Assembly: GCA_963792855.1 (NCBI GenBank)
Contig: CAWBXZ010000006.1
Location: 1 to 64,000 of the forward strand
Origin: SG8-40 sp963792855
GTDB lineage: Bacteria > Pseudomonadota > Gammaproteobacteria > Burkholderiales > Eutrophovitaceae
DNA length: 64,000 nucleotides
Reading direction: 5' to 3'
Below the pieces are notes generated by a model that saw nothing but the letters and a program-made list of their open reading frames with translations, was not told where the DNA came from and did not search any database. Of this stretch, positions 28,727-38,500 are shown in pieces. Every line of letters starts with the position of its first letter. Position 1 is the first letter of the stretch. The position numbers and the translations under genes are program-made.

Positions 28727-30052
28727 ATGATCGGCGACCGCATCGAAGTCAACATTGCCGGAGGGTTGGATATTCCGCTCCCGCGCATGGTTCACGTCCG
28801 TCAGAAGTTCCAGATGCCAAGACTCGAGAGCGTAAGCAAGACCGTAGTCGAGGAATTCCGCAAGCCCGAAGTGCGTGACAAGATCAAGCCGGGCATGACG
28901 ATCGCCGTCGGGGTGGGTTCTCGCGGAGTGAACAATATCGCGGAATGTACGAAAGCGGTCATTGCCGAACTGAAGGCACTCGGTGCCAAGCCTTTCATCT
29001 TCCCGGCGATGGGCAGTCACGGCGGTGCCACCGCCGAAGGCCAGAAGGAAGTGCTCGATGGTTACGGCGTGACCGAGGACTTCGTTGGCTGTCCGGTCAA
29101 GTCGAGCATGGACGTAGTGGAAATCGCCAAGGCCGACGATGGCATGCCCGTGTACATGGACAAGAACGCCGCTGGCGCGGACGCGGTCGCACTGATTTGC
29201 CGTATCAAGCCGCATACCAACTTCCGCGCGCCGATTGAGTCGGGCATCGTCAAGATGCTCACCATCGGAATGGGCAAGATCATCGGCGCAACGACCTTGC
29301 ACACCTATGGCATGGATATGTTTGGCGAGCTGCTCCCGAAGACCGCGCAGATCATCATGGCAAAGAAGAAATTTCTGTTTGGCGTTGCCATGGTGGAGAA
29401 CGCTGCCGACGAAACTGCGGTGATTGAAGTCGTGCCGCAGGAGCAGGTGCTCGAGCGCGAACCGGTCCTGCAGGCCAAGGCCAAGGAACTGATGCCCCGT
29501 CTGCAGTTTGACGAGATCGACGTGCTGGTGGTGGAAAAGATCGGCAAGAATATTTCCGGCTCCGGCATGGACCCCAATATCACCGGACGCAATTGCCGGT
29601 TTGTCGAGTGGGACATGAAGCCGTTCGTCAAGAAAATCGCAGTGCTCGGACTGACTCCCGAGACACATGGCAATGCGACCGGGCTGGGCGCGGCCGACGT
29701 GATCACGATGAATCTCTACAAAGAACTCGACATCGGCAAGACCTACGCGAATATCATCACGTCGACCTACCTCGATGGCGGAGCCATCCCGATCATCATG
29801 AATACGGATCAGGAGGCGATTCAGCTGGCGGTAAAGACCGTTGTACGCGTCAAGCCCGAGGACACGAAGGTCGTGCGTATTGCAACGACCCTGGACGTGG
29901 TTGATATTCACGTGTCCGAGCCGATGCTGCCTTTTATCAAGGCGAATCCGTCGATGTTTGAAATCATCGGCGAGCCCGCGCCGTTCAAGTTCGATTCGAA
30001 GGGTGGTTTGTATCCGATGCTTGCGCCGCACCGCGAGCACGCGACTGCCTGA
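28727..30052 (+). CDS. LarA-family nickel-pincer racemase/epimerase homologue
   Basis: LarA-type enzymes use a nickel-pincer nucleotide to racemise or epimerise 2-hydroxy acids. This 441-residue protein keeps the family histidines and lysine: AMGSHGGAT, RIKPHTNF, SGIVKMLTIGMGK and TTLHTYG. AGGAG lies before ATG 28727. LarC, LarE and LarB, which make the cofactor, follow in the same operon, so the protein should be loaded with it. The substrate cannot be assigned to lactate, because many LarA homologues act on malate, phenyllactate or sugar acids. Confidence 0.8.
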   Translation: MIGDRIEVNIAGGLDIPLPRMVHVRQKFQMPRLESVSKTVVEEFRKPEVRDKIKPGMTIAVGVGSRGVNNIAECTKAVIAELKALGAKPFIFPAMGSHGGATAEGQKEVLDGYGVTEDFVGCPVKSSMDVVEIAKADDGMPVYMDKNAAGADAVALICRIKPHTNFRAPIESGIVKMLTIGMGKIIGATTLHTYGMDMFGELLPKTAQIIMAKKKFLFGVAMVENAADETAVIEVVPQEQVLEREPVLQAKAKELMPRLQFDEIDVLVVEKIGKNISGSGMDPNITGRNCRFVEWDMKPFVKKIAVLGLTPETHGNATGLGAADVITMNLYKELDIGKTYANIITSTYLDGGAIPIIMNTDQEAIQLAVKTVVRVKPEDTKVVRIATTLDVVDIHVSEPMLPFIKANPSMFEIIGEPAPFKFDSKGGLYPMLAPHREHATA

Positions 30053-30129
30053 AGCGAAGCGGAAACTGACTGGCAATCCGGATACCGGCGGGCACGGTTG
30101 CCCGCCGAATGGCTGGAAGTCCTGACCCG

Positions 30130-31323
30130 ATGCTAATACACCTTGACGCGATCGGCGGAGTGGCCGGTGACATGTTCATCGCCGCGGTGCTCGATGCGTT
30201 TCCGGACCTGCGCGACGGCATGCTGGATGCAATTCGCGCCTCCGGCCTGCCCTCCAATGTTGTCCTGTCGGTAGATCAACACGCCGATCATGCCTTGACC
30301 GGTGTGCGCTTCCTGGTCGATGAAGGGCCGCACCTGCATGCGCCCGGTCACCACCATACGAAGTTTCGCGACATTCGCAAAATGCTCGAAGCCGCGCCAC
30401 TCGAACCCGAAGTGCGTGCCCATGCGATCGGGATTTTTTCACGGGTTGCCGAAGCGGAAGGCAAGGTCCATGGCTTGCCGGTGGAAGAGGTCAGTTTTCA
30501 TGAACTGGGTGAATGGGATTCGATTGCCGACATCGTCGGTGCCGCGTTTCTCATCAGCCGGCTTGACGCGCGTTGGTCCGTTGGCGCGCTGCCCCTGGGC
30601 AGCGGGCGCGTAAAGACAGCGCATGGTTATTTGCCGGTGCCGACGCCAGCAACGGTGTTGTTGCTCGAAGGGTTCGAGTTCGAGGATGACGGTGTCGCCG
30701 GGGAACGTGTCACGCCTACCGGAGCTGCCATTCTTAACTATCTGCAAGCGAATCAGCCGCGCGATCGCAGTTCGCGACGGCTTTTGCGCAGCGGCAGCGG
30801 ATTCGGCACCAGGACGCTGCCTGACATGAGCAACGTGTTACGCCTGCTGGCGTTCGAATCATCGGAGGCACCGACCGAGACCGACCGCATTGCCGAATTG
30901 GCGTTCGAAGTCGATGATCAGACGCCCGAGGATCTTGCGATTGGGCTCGACAAGCTGCGTGCGCACCCGTCCGTTGTCGACGTGCTGCAATCACCGGCAT
31001 TCGGCAAGAAGGGCCGTCTCGCAGTGCATATTCAGGTGCTCGCCGATCCGGATGACCTGGAGAACGTTCTCAATGCCTGTTTTGCCGAAACCACCACGCT
31101 GGGAATTCGTTACCAGACTCAAGAGCGACGCAAGCTGCGGCGCCAGCAGACCGAGGTGGATGCCAACGGGCGCACGGTGCGTATCAAGCTGGCCGAGCGG
31201 CCCGGCGGTCCGACCGTGAAGGCCGAAGCAGATGATCTCTCAAAGGTCATTGGCGATCACAGCGAGCGCGAGCGCGTGCGGCGCTTGGCCGAGCGGGCAT
31301 CTCAGACGAAGGACAAGGCATGA
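30130..31323 (+). CDS. larC: Nickel-pincer cofactor biosynthesis protein LarC
   Basis: LarC inserts nickel into the pincer nucleotide in a CTP-dependent step. About 397 residues; N-terminus MLIHLDAIGGVAGDMFIAAVLDAFPDL and a His cluster (GPHLHAPGHHHTKFRDI) are typical. In some bacteria LarC1 and LarC2 are joined by programmed frameshifting; here they are one continuous frame. A start at 30109 is possible but the family begins at MLIHLD. The stop overlaps the larE start (ATGA). Confidence 0.92.
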   Translation: MLIHLDAIGGVAGDMFIAAVLDAFPDLRDGMLDAIRASGLPSNVVLSVDQHADHALTGVRFLVDEGPHLHAPGHHHTKFRDIRKMLEAAPLEPEVRAHAIGIFSRVAEAEGKVHGLPVEEVSFHELGEWDSIADIVGAAFLISRLDARWSVGALPLGSGRVKTAHGYLPVPTPATVLLLEGFEFEDDGVAGERVTPTGAAILNYLQANQPRDRSSRRLLRSGSGFGTRTLPDMSNVLRLLAFESSEAPTETDRIAELAFEVDDQTPEDLAIGLDKLRAHPSVVDVLQSPAFGKKGRLAVHIQVLADPDDLENVLNACFAETTTLGIRYQTQERRKLRRQQTEVDANGRTVRIKLAERPGGPTVKAEADDLSKVIGDHSERERVRRLAERASQTKDKA

Positions 31324-32164
31324 ATGCGCCCGTTGACGGATTCGACGCGCTGACGCGTGTGGTCGACGGGCTGCGGGACGCAGCCGTCGCCGTCAGCGGT
31401 GGTGTCGACAGCCTGACGCTTGCAACCATGATCCACAGCAGGATTCCGGCGCGCGCGGCCATGTTTCATGCCGTCTCACCGGCCGTGCCCGACGAAGCGA
31501 CCCGGCGCGTCAAGGCACTGGCCCAAACAACAGGGCTGGTCGCTGACTATCATTGATGCGGGCGAGTTTTCGCACGCGCAATACCGCGCGAATCCGGTGA
31601 ACCGGTGTTTCTATTGCAAGACCAGTCTGTATGGCGCGATAGCGCCGCACACTCAGGCGCAAATCGTCTCCGGCACCAATCTTGATGACCTGGGAGAGTA
31701 TCGCCCCGGTCTCGAAGCGGCGAAGGAGTATGCCGTTCGTCATCCCTTTGTCGAGTCCGGTATCGACAAGAGCCGCGGTCCGTTCGCTGGCGCGGCGCCT
31801 CGGCCTGGGTGAGATTTCCGAATTGCCCGCCGCACCATGTCTGTCAAGCCGTATCGAGACGGGAATAGCGATAGATCCGCAGATGCTCAAACTTGTGCAT
31901 GAGACCGAGAAACTGGTGGGCGCAGCGCTGCACCCGAACACCGTTCGTTGCCGGGTGCGCGCGAACGGCGTGGTAGTGGAACTGGACGAGGCGGCGCTTG
32001 CTGCGGCCTCGCAGGCGCAGTGCAGGGAACTGTCGGCACGTATCGCCGCATTGTTCGGCAGGGGTGGATTCGACTACGGGGTATCATTCGCGCCGTATCG
32101 TGTCGGCAGTGCGTTTGTTCATCCGATCCGGATCGCCTCCCGGGACGACACATCACGGAAATAG
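31320..32164 (+). pseudogene. larE: Pincer-cofactor sulfur-insertion protein LarE, frameshifted twice
   Basis: LarE is an ATP pyrophosphatase-fold protein that donates sulfur to the pincer nucleotide. The PP-loop SGGVDS, NPVNRCFYCKTSLY, SGTNLDDLGEYRPGL and the sulfur-donor cysteine in APCLSSRIETG are all present. The frame shifts by +1 near 31538 and again near 31795. Neither place shows a classical slippery heptamer. The damage would block cofactor synthesis unless the shifts are sequencing errors, since its operon partners are intact. Confidence 0.88.
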
Positions 32165-32176
32165 CCTGGTATTGAC

Positions 32177-32842
32177 ATGACCCTGCACAAAGACATCATG
32201 CTCGACTTTGCGCGCGATGCGCGCACCGGCCTTGACGAAGCGGTATTTTGCGCCGGCAAGACGGTAGCGCACATTGCTGAAATCCTGCGCCAGGTTGAAA
32301 ACCGTAACGCCCGGATATTGCTGACCAGGCTGGAACCGGATCAGTTCGCGTCCCTGCCCGCGTCCCAGCAGGAACAAATCGATTACGAACCGCTTTCGCG
32401 CACCGGCTATTTCTCGAAACCGCATCCCGTTACGGAAACCAGAAGGGTTGCAGTCGTCGCGGCCGGTACGTCCGACGTGGCTGTTGCCCGGGAAGCGGCG
32501 CGCACCCTGACTTACTACGGAGAGGTGCCCGCGGAAATCTCCGATGTTGGTGTGGCCGGCTTGTGGCGCTTGCTCGAACGTCTCGAAGAAATCCGCACCA
32601 TGAAGGTGGTGATCGCTGTCGCCGGCATGGATGCCGCGTTGCCAACCGTCGTTGGCGGCTTGCTTGGTGCACCCGTGATCGGTGTGCCGACGTCGGTGGG
32701 TTATGGTGTTTCGGAAGGCGGGCAGACGGCACTCAAGGCGATGCTCGCGAGTTGCTCTCCCGGCCTCACCGTCACCAATATCGACAATGGCTACGGCGCG
32801 GCCTGCGCCGCACTGCGTATCCTGCGCCTGTCTTCGGCCTAG
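32177..32842 (+). CDS. larB: Pincer-cofactor biosynthesis protein LarB (NaAD carboxylase/hydrolase)
   Basis: LarB carboxylates nicotinic acid adenine dinucleotide and hydrolyses it, the first step of pincer cofactor synthesis. At 221 residues it shows the PurE-like core VAVVAAGTSDVAVAREAARTL, DVGVAGLWRLLERL and VIAVAGMDAALPTVVGGL, and ends NIDNGYGAACAALRIL. It completes a larA-larC-larE-larB operon. The order differs from the lactobacillar larABCDE and no lactate permease gene is present. Confidence 0.92.
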   Translation: MTLHKDIMLDFARDARTGLDEAVFCAGKTVAHIAEILRQVENRNARILLTRLEPDQFASLPASQQEQIDYEPLSRTGYFSKPHPVTETRRVAVVAAGTSDVAVAREAARTLTYYGEVPAEISDVGVAGLWRLLERLEEIRTMKVVIAVAGMDAALPTVVGGLLGAPVIGVPTSVGYGVSEGGQTALKAMLASCSPGLTVTNIDNGYGAACAALRILRLSSA

Positions 32843-33013
32843 CCAGCATATTTCACAAACCGGTCACGTCCGCCGGGTGTGAACGAACCGAACCAGCCTG
32901 ACAGGCGGGTTTCTCGCCATTGCCGGAACATGCCTCTGCGTCCGATCGCCCGCGCCGTCTGGCCACACTGCCCCTGCGAAGCGGAAGCTTCGCGAAACAT
33001 GCAGGCCAGTTCT

Positions 33014-33709
33014 TCAGGCGAGCAACACGGCGAGCAAGCCGCTGATAAAGATGCCGTCGAATGAACCGGCGCCGCCAATCGAAGCGATCGGCGCACCCAT
33101 TTTGCGTATGTCCTTGAATCGAAGCAGGTCGGCGCCGATGAGCACGCCGAGTGTGCCGCCAATGTATGCCAGTGGCGCGGCATTCCCGGCGTCGACAATG
33201 ACCGCGACACCGGCAGCAGCCAGCGGCGCGAACAGAATCGGCATGCCGATTCCGAGGCCTCGCACCGGCCTGCTCACCGCATACGCGACGAGGGACACCG
33301 CCAGAACGCATCCAAGGGACTGAAACACGGAGACGTCGTGGGTGGCGAACAGGTAAACAGAGAAAGCCACCGGCACAACGCATCCACCGACGTTGGCGAG
33401 TATCAGTGTCTTGCCGGGAAACAGGTAACGGCGCTGTTGCGCCCAGGCAAGCATTTCTTTGGGCAAACCGGACTCGCCGTCGAAGTTCGAGTCGATCGTG
33501 AACAGCGGAATGTTCAGCAAGCTGCCCGACAAAGTCATCAACAGCAGCAGATACGCAGATTGCGCGGATAAGCCGAGTTTTTCAAAGGCGATTGTCAGCA
33601 CCTGGAACTGCACCAGGATTGCCAGTATGCCGAGCGCGATGATCGGAAAAATCAGTTGCTTGGGTGAACGCGACAAACGGCGTCTCCTGAAAAGAAACCG
33701 GGGACACAT
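33014..33709 (-). CDS. DUF1614 membrane protein
   Basis: 231 residues with about 7 hydrophobic segments. The C-terminus GGAGSFDGIFISGLLAVLLA and the central ALALV-type glycine-rich segments (MPILFAPLAAAGVAVIVDAG) resemble the DUF1614 family of uncharacterised inner-membrane proteins. Its stop faces larB across about 170 bases. Nothing in the sequence gives a substrate. Confidence 0.6.
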   Translation of the reverse strand: MCPRFLFRRRRLSRSPKQLIFPIIALGILAILVQFQVLTIAFEKLGLSAQSAYLLLLMTLSGSLLNIPLFTIDSNFDGESGLPKEMLAWAQQRRYLFPGKTLILANVGGCVVPVAFSVYLFATHDVSVFQSLGCVLAVSLVAYAVSRPVRGLGIGMPILFAPLAAAGVAVIVDAGNAAPLAYIGGTLGVLIGADLLRFKDIRKMGAPIASIGGAGSFDGIFISGLLAVLLA

Positions 33710-33932
33710 GGCCCCGGGCTTTCTGATAAGTCCGGGTAACTAAAAAACGAAGGCCTGGTAACGGGTGAGGCTTGCGCGAAGACGGTTACGCATCCGCGAG
33801 CGCGTGTTCGCAATGCTGATGCGCTGCGGCTTTGTCGCATGGCGCCAGATAAAGTTCAACCGAAGCGCACGCCCTCGAGTTTCGTCCGGTAGCGGGCGTG
33901 GCTGATGCCGCAAGAGTAGGCAACAACACCTT

Positions 33933-34460
33933 CTAGAAAACGGTCTTCCAGCCGCCTTCGTAAAAATAGGTCGTTTCGGCGCGTTCTCCAACGGGACCAT
34001 CTTCGATCGCATCATGGTCGAACTGCGGCAGCCGCTCCGTCGCGTTATCGCGAATCGCACGCTTGTTGAGGACGAAAGGCGAAACGGTATGAATCATTCG
34101 ATAGGCATCGGCCGGGAATTTACGAATGAATTGTGCGTTGTCGGGACTGCCACCGGGATAGACGATGATTCCCATATCGTCCTTGACGAGGCAAAGTACC
34201 GCGACATCCTTGCTGCCGGGTTTCAGAAAGCTTCCCCGGATGACGTTGTGCTGGCCGTCCCACTTGGTAAAAACCGGGATGCGGCACTGCCGGGTTTGCA
34301 GGTCCTGCTGCAGGCTGCTGGCAAGACCGCGTACCTGTTGCGGACTCATCAGTTGCAGGTCCGGCCACGCTTGCTGCGCCTGTTCGAGGTTGTGCTGGGC
34401 ATTGCCCAGCGGCGAGAAGAAGGTGACCAACGCGAAAGTCAGAAAAGTGGCACGTTTCAT
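33933..34460 (-). CDS. Secreted protein of unknown function, coupled to egtB
   Basis: 175 residues with a signal peptide (about residues 1-21, cleavage near GNAQ-HN). The mature part contains RQCRIPVFTKWDGQHNVIRGSF and DMGIIVYPGGSPDN, with no known motif. Its ATG overlaps the egtB stop (ATGA), so it is translated from the egtB mRNA. A link to ergothioneine handling in the periplasm is only suggested by this position. Confidence 0.6.
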   Translation of the reverse strand: MKRATFLTFALVTFFSPLGNAQHNLEQAQQAWPDLQLMSPQQVRGLASSLQQDLQTRQCRIPVFTKWDGQHNVIRGSFLKPGSKDVAVLCLVKDDMGIIVYPGGSPDNAQFIRKFPADAYRMIHTVSPFVLNKRAIRDNATERLPQFDHDAIEDGPVGERAETTYFYEGGWKTVF

Positions 34461-35725
34461 TTGTCTGCCAGCCTCACGCCCTTGAACTGCCAGCGCTCAT
34501 GTGGATAGAAAAAATTGCGATAGGTCCTGCGGATATGCGTTCGGGACGTCACGCAGGAGCCGCCTCGCAATACGTACTGGTTTGCCATGAACTTGCCATT
34601 GTATTCGCCGAGTGCGCCTGCCGTCGGAGCATAGCCAGGATAGGCGCTGTAGGAACTCGCTGTCCATTCCCAGGTATCACCGAAGAAGGATGCGGTATCC
34701 GAACAGGGTTTCGGGTGCAACCGGCCCTCCTCGAAAAAGTTACCGTCGTCGGTTGAATCCGGTGCGGCGATTTCCCATTCCGTTTCGGTTGGCAGGCGCT
34801 TTCCGGCCCATCGTGCGTAGGCATCGGCCTCGTAGTAGCTGATATGGCAGACCGGTTCAGCTGGCTGGATGTCGCGCATGCCGGAGAGAGTGAACTGCCG
34901 CCATTTTCCTTCTTTTCGTTCCCAGTAAAGTGGTGCGGTCCAGCCGCGCTTCTGAATAGTCTGCCAGCCGTCGGATAACCACAGCGTTGGCTTGCTGTAG
35001 GCGCCGTCCTCGATGAACTCCTGAAACTCCCCGTTGGTCACCGGCCGTGAGGCAATACTGAATTCCTCGACGTAGCTGCGGTGGCGCGGCATCTCGTTGT
35101 CGAAGCTGAAGCCGTGGCCAGTGTGCCCCGTTTCATAGACGCCGGCCGGATTTGCCACCCATTTGGCAGGGTTTGCGGTACGCGCTTGTTCCATGGCCCG
35201 TTCACGGTAGACCGGCCGCAAGGGGTTGCACCAGAACAAATGCTTGATGTCGGTCAGCAGCAACTCCTGGTGCTGCTGTTCGTGATGCAGGCCGAGTGTG
35301 CAACGGGCGGTGATTTGATTTGCATCCTGATGCGCGGTATCGGCCAACAGCTCAGCAAGCCTTGCATCCACATGCTGACGATATTCCAGAATCGCTGAAA
35401 AAGACGGGCGTGTCAGAAGCCCCCGGTCCTTTCGTGGATAAAACGAACCGACCGACTCATAGTAGGAGTTGAACAGGAAAGCGAATTCGTCATGAAACGG
35501 TTTATAACCTTTGCAGTATGGCACGAGTACAAATGTCTCAAAAAACCATGTAGTGTGCGCGAGATGCCACTTCGCGGGGCTGGTCTCGGGTGCACTCTGC
35601 ACGACGCAGTCTTCCGGCTCGAGCGGGTCGCAAAGGGAAACGGACGTTGCACGGACCTGCATGAGGTCATTGAGCAACGAAGCCTGCATTTTCTTTGGTA
35701 CAGCGGAAACTGCCGACGTCGCCAT
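34457..35725 (-). CDS. egtB: Ergothioneine biosynthesis sulfoxide synthase EgtB
   Basis: EgtB is a mononuclear iron enzyme that joins cysteine or gamma-glutamylcysteine to hercynine. About 422 residues. The N-terminal DinB-like part has KWHLAHTTWFFE and the iron-binding HHEQQHQE; the C-terminal FGE-sulfatase-like part has PVTNGEFQEFI, RLPTETEWEIA, GDTWEWTASSY and NQYVLRGGSC. GAGG lies before ATG 35725. Divergent from egtD. Confidence 0.93.
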   Translation of the reverse strand: MATSAVSAVPKKMQASLLNDLMQVRATSVSLCDPLEPEDCVVQSAPETSPAKWHLAHTTWFFETFVLVPYCKGYKPFHDEFAFLFNSYYESVGSFYPRKDRGLLTRPSFSAILEYRQHVDARLAELLADTAHQDANQITARCTLGLHHEQQHQELLLTDIKHLFWCNPLRPVYRERAMEQARTANPAKWVANPAGVYETGHTGHGFSFDNEMPRHRSYVEEFSIASRPVTNGEFQEFIEDGAYSKPTLWLSDGWQTIQKRGWTAPLYWERKEGKWRQFTLSGMRDIQPAEPVCHISYYEADAYARWAGKRLPTETEWEIAAPDSTDDGNFFEEGRLHPKPCSDTASFFGDTWEWTASSYSAYPGYAPTAGALGEYNGKFMANQYVLRGGSCVTSRTHIRRTYRNFFYPHERWQFKGVRLADK

Positions 35726-35847
35726 GATCACCTCGTCTTCAGATTGACGTATTTCGCCAGTTTAATGCGTGCGGACGGTACGCGCCAAACAAGCCCTGAA
35801 CCTTGTTAGTACGGGACATGCGGTTACATAATGATTTCGCGAACTTG

Positions 35848-35871
35848 CGGTTTCGGGAAATTCCGAAACCG
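35848..35871. promoter_or_regulatory. Palindrome between egtB and egtD
   Basis: Arms CGGTTTCGG and CCGAAACCG match perfectly around a GAAATT centre. The site lies about 123 bases from the egtB start and 36 bases from the egtD start, a good place for an operator that could control both divergent genes. Confidence 0.45.
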
Positions 35872-35906
35872 GTTAGGGTTATGCACTTTATACGGTGGAG
35901 CAGCGC

Positions 35907-36899
35907 ATGAGGCCGTCGGAGAAGAAGCGCCCCGAATACTTGCCGGACAACTTCCGTCTGATATCACTCGGCAATGGCGGAGATGTCGGTTTCGGTGAAG
36001 TCATCGACGGATTACGGCAGACACCCAAGTCGATCTCGCCCAAGTTTCTGTATGACGCGCGTGGCAGCGAGTTGTTCAATTCGATATGCACGACCGAAGC
36101 GTATTATCCGACGAGGACCGAATGCGGCATCTATCGGCAACGGGCGCCGGCGATTGCGGCTGAGGTCGGCCCGGATACCATCGTGATCGAGTTTGGTCCC
36201 GGAGACATGTCGAAGATTCGCCTGCTCCTGGATGAAATGCGCCCGTCGGCCTACGTCGGCGTAGACGTGTCCGCGGCACAGCTCGAAGAGGCTGGCCCAC
36301 CTCTCGCGAGCGACTATCCGTGGCTGGAGGTGGTGGCGGTTTGCGGTGATTTCGGACCGTCGGCCATGCTCGAGGCGCATTTGCCGCGCGAGCGAAAGCG
36401 CGTGGCGTTCTTCCCCGGTTCGACCATAGGCAACCTCGACCCGCAGGCGGCGGAGGGTTTTCTGCTCGGGCTGCGTCAGATGCTTGGCGCGGAGGGTGCG
36501 GCGGTTATCGGTGTCGATTTGCAAAAGCCGCGTGCCGTGCTGGAAACAGCCTACAACGACCCGGAGGGCTACACCCGCGCCTTCAACCTGAATCTTCTGA
36601 CGCGACTCAATCGCGAACTCGGTGCCAATTTCGATGAGCGGCGCTTTAGCCACAAGGCGTTCTACAACGAGCAGCTCGGGCGAATCGAAATGCATCTCGT
36701 CAGTGTGGTAGGGCAAAAGGTGCGCATCGGCGAGCATGTGTTCGACTTCCAGCCGGGAGAGACCATACACACGGAGAGCTCCTGGAAATATACCCGCAAC
36801 GGCTTTGCCGAACTTGCCGGCGAGGCCGGCTTTGAAGTTCAGCGGTTTTTCACGGACGAGAACACCTGGTTCGGCGTGTTCGTTCTGGCGGTGAAATAG
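35907..36899 (+). CDS. egtD: L-histidine N-alpha-methyltransferase EgtD
   Basis: EgtD trimethylates histidine to hercynine with SAM, the first step of ergothioneine synthesis. About 330 residues show PKSISPKFLYDARGSELF, TEAYYPTRTE, the SAM site VIEFGPGDMSKIRLLL, VAFFPGSTIGNL and the C-terminal HTESSWKYT with the histidine-binding residues. ATG 35907 is preceded by GGAG; a GTG at 35895 is an alternative. Confidence 0.93.
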   Translation: MRPSEKKRPEYLPDNFRLISLGNGGDVGFGEVIDGLRQTPKSISPKFLYDARGSELFNSICTTEAYYPTRTECGIYRQRAPAIAAEVGPDTIVIEFGPGDMSKIRLLLDEMRPSAYVGVDVSAAQLEEAGPPLASDYPWLEVVAVCGDFGPSAMLEAHLPRERKRVAFFPGSTIGNLDPQAAEGFLLGLRQMLGAEGAAVIGVDLQKPRAVLETAYNDPEGYTRAFNLNLLTRLNRELGANFDERRFSHKAFYNEQLGRIEMHLVSVVGQKVRIGEHVFDFQPGETIHTESSWKYTRNGFAELAGEAGFEVQRFFTDENTWFGVFVLAVK

Positions 36900-36920
36900 C
36901 AGACTGGCCGTACTGCTGCG

Positions 36921-36940
36921 GCAGGAACTCCCGTTCCTGC
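36921..36940 (+). terminator. Short hairpin after egtD
   Basis: GCAGGAAC and GTTCCTGC pair perfectly around TCCC, 21 bases past the egtD stop. No T-run follows, so termination here is uncertain. Confidence 0.35.
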
Positions 36941-37007
36941 TGCGATTGCCATGCCTCTGGTGCGCACCACGGTGAGGAGGCCGGGTTTTCGGCCCGGGCA
37001 GTGCGGC

Positions 37008-38339
37008 TTACAGCACGTATCTCGCCAGGTCCTCGCTGCCGGCCAGGTCCTTCAATCTTTCGTCCACGTAGGCGGCGTCGATCGTAATCGTTTCGTCCTG
37101 ACGATTGTGTGCGTCGAAAGACAGGTCTTCGAGCATCTTTTCCATTACCGTATAAAGACGTCGCGCGCCGATGTTCTCGGTCTTTTCGTTGACCTGCCAG
37201 GCAATCTCGGCAAGGCGGCGAACCCCGTCGTCGCGAAATTCCAGAGTGACGCCTTCGGTGCCGAGCAGGGCTTGATACTGGCGGGTCAGGCAGGCGTCGG
37301 TCGCCGTCAGGATGCGCTCAAAGTCTTCCACCGTGAGGCTTTCCAACTCGACCCTGATCGGGAAGCGGCCTTGCAGTTCGGGAATCAGATCGGAGGGCTT
37401 GGACAGGTGAAACGCGCCACTGCCGATGAACAGGATGTGATCGGTTCGCACCATGCCGTATTTTGTGGTGACTGTGGTTCCTTCAACCAGAGGCAAAAGA
37501 TCCCGCTGAACGCCTTGTCTTGAAACTTCCGCGGCGCTTGTTTCCTGCCGGCTGGTGATCTTGTCGACCTCATCGAGAAACACGATGCCGTTCTGTTCGG
37601 CATTCGACAGGGCACGAAGCTTGACCTCCTCGTCGTTGATGAGTTTTCCCGCTTCCTCATCGGTGAGTAACTGGAACGCATCGCGTATTTTCAGTTTGCG
37701 GGTGCGCGTTCTGCCGCCCCCCATGTTCTGGAACATGCTCTGGATTTGCGATGTCAGGTCTTCCATGCCCGGAGGGGCGAGAATTTCCATCTGGGCCGAC
37801 ACCTGAGCGACTTCTATTTCAATTTCCTTGTCGTCGAGATCGCCTTCGCGCAAACGCTTGCGAAATTTCTGCCTTGTAACCGAGTCTGTCGAAGACTCGT
37901 TCGATGAAAAACCGACCTCGCGTGCCGGCGGCAGCAGCGTGTCCAGAATTCTGTCCTCGGCAAGATCCTCGGCGCGATGACGCACCTTTTGTGTTTCTTT
38001 CTCGCGCATCTCCTTGATGGCCATTTCCACCAGGTCGCGGATGATCGCGTCGACGTCCTTGCCGACGTAGCCGACTTCGGTGAACTTGGTCGCTTCGATC
38101 TTGATGAAGGGCGCGTCGGCAAGCCGTGCCAGACGTCGCGCGATCTCGGTTTTTCCGACACCAGTCGGGCCTATCATCAGGATGTTCTTGGGCGTGATCT
38201 CCTGGCGCAATGGTTCAGGCACTTCGCGCCGGCGCCAGCGGTTACGAAGGGCGATTGCAACGGCGCGCTTGGCAGCGTCCTGCCCGACGATGTGTTTGTC
38301 CAGTTCGTGGACGATTTCCTGTGGAGTCATTCCTGCCAT
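37008..38339 (-). CDS. hslU: HslU ATPase subunit of the HslUV protease
   Basis: HslU is the AAA+ unfoldase that feeds substrates to HslV. At 443 residues it is full length. It has TPQEIVHELDKHIVGQDAAK, the Walker A segment GPTGVGKTEIAR, the pore motif EVGYVGKDVDAI, Walker B NGIVFLDEVDKI, the sensor segment RFPIRVELESLT and the C-terminal tail SEDLARYVL that docks to HslV. It lies 160 bases downstream of hslV. Confidence 0.97.
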   Translation of the reverse strand: MAGMTPQEIVHELDKHIVGQDAAKRAVAIALRNRWRRREVPEPLRQEITPKNILMIGPTGVGKTEIARRLARLADAPFIKIEATKFTEVGYVGKDVDAIIRDLVEMAIKEMREKETQKVRHRAEDLAEDRILDTLLPPAREVGFSSNESSTDSVTRQKFRKRLREGDLDDKEIEIEVAQVSAQMEILAPPGMEDLTSQIQSMFQNMGGGRTRTRKLKIRDAFQLLTDEEAGKLINDEEVKLRALSNAEQNGIVFLDEVDKITSRQETSAAEVSRQGVQRDLLPLVEGTTVTTKYGMVRTDHILFIGSGAFHLSKPSDLIPELQGRFPIRVELESLTVEDFERILTATDACLTRQYQALLGTEGVTLEFRDDGVRRLAEIAWQVNEKTENIGARRLYTVMEKMLEDLSFDAHNRQDETITIDAAYVDERLKDLAGSEDLARYVL

Positions 38340-38500
38340 GAGTAATTTGCGGATTGATTTGCCTTGTCGGTTTCGGGCCAGTGTAACGGAAAGCCGGCAT
38401 AGCCCCGGAATTTGGCGCCGACTTCAAGGGTCACTGCCGGGGCTTTACCAGATGCGAACGCTCGGCAATCCGGAACGGTGGTGCGCAGCGCTTTGGCTGG

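Noticed and set aside
28640..30076. 478-codon minus-strand frame opposite larA
   Set aside because: Antisense shadow with no motif; larA is part of a clear operon on the other strand.
31320..32164. Programmed ribosomal frameshift in larE
   Set aside because: Two separate +1 shifts would be needed and no classical slippery heptamer or stimulating structure was evident; programmed shifting is known for larC, which is intact here.
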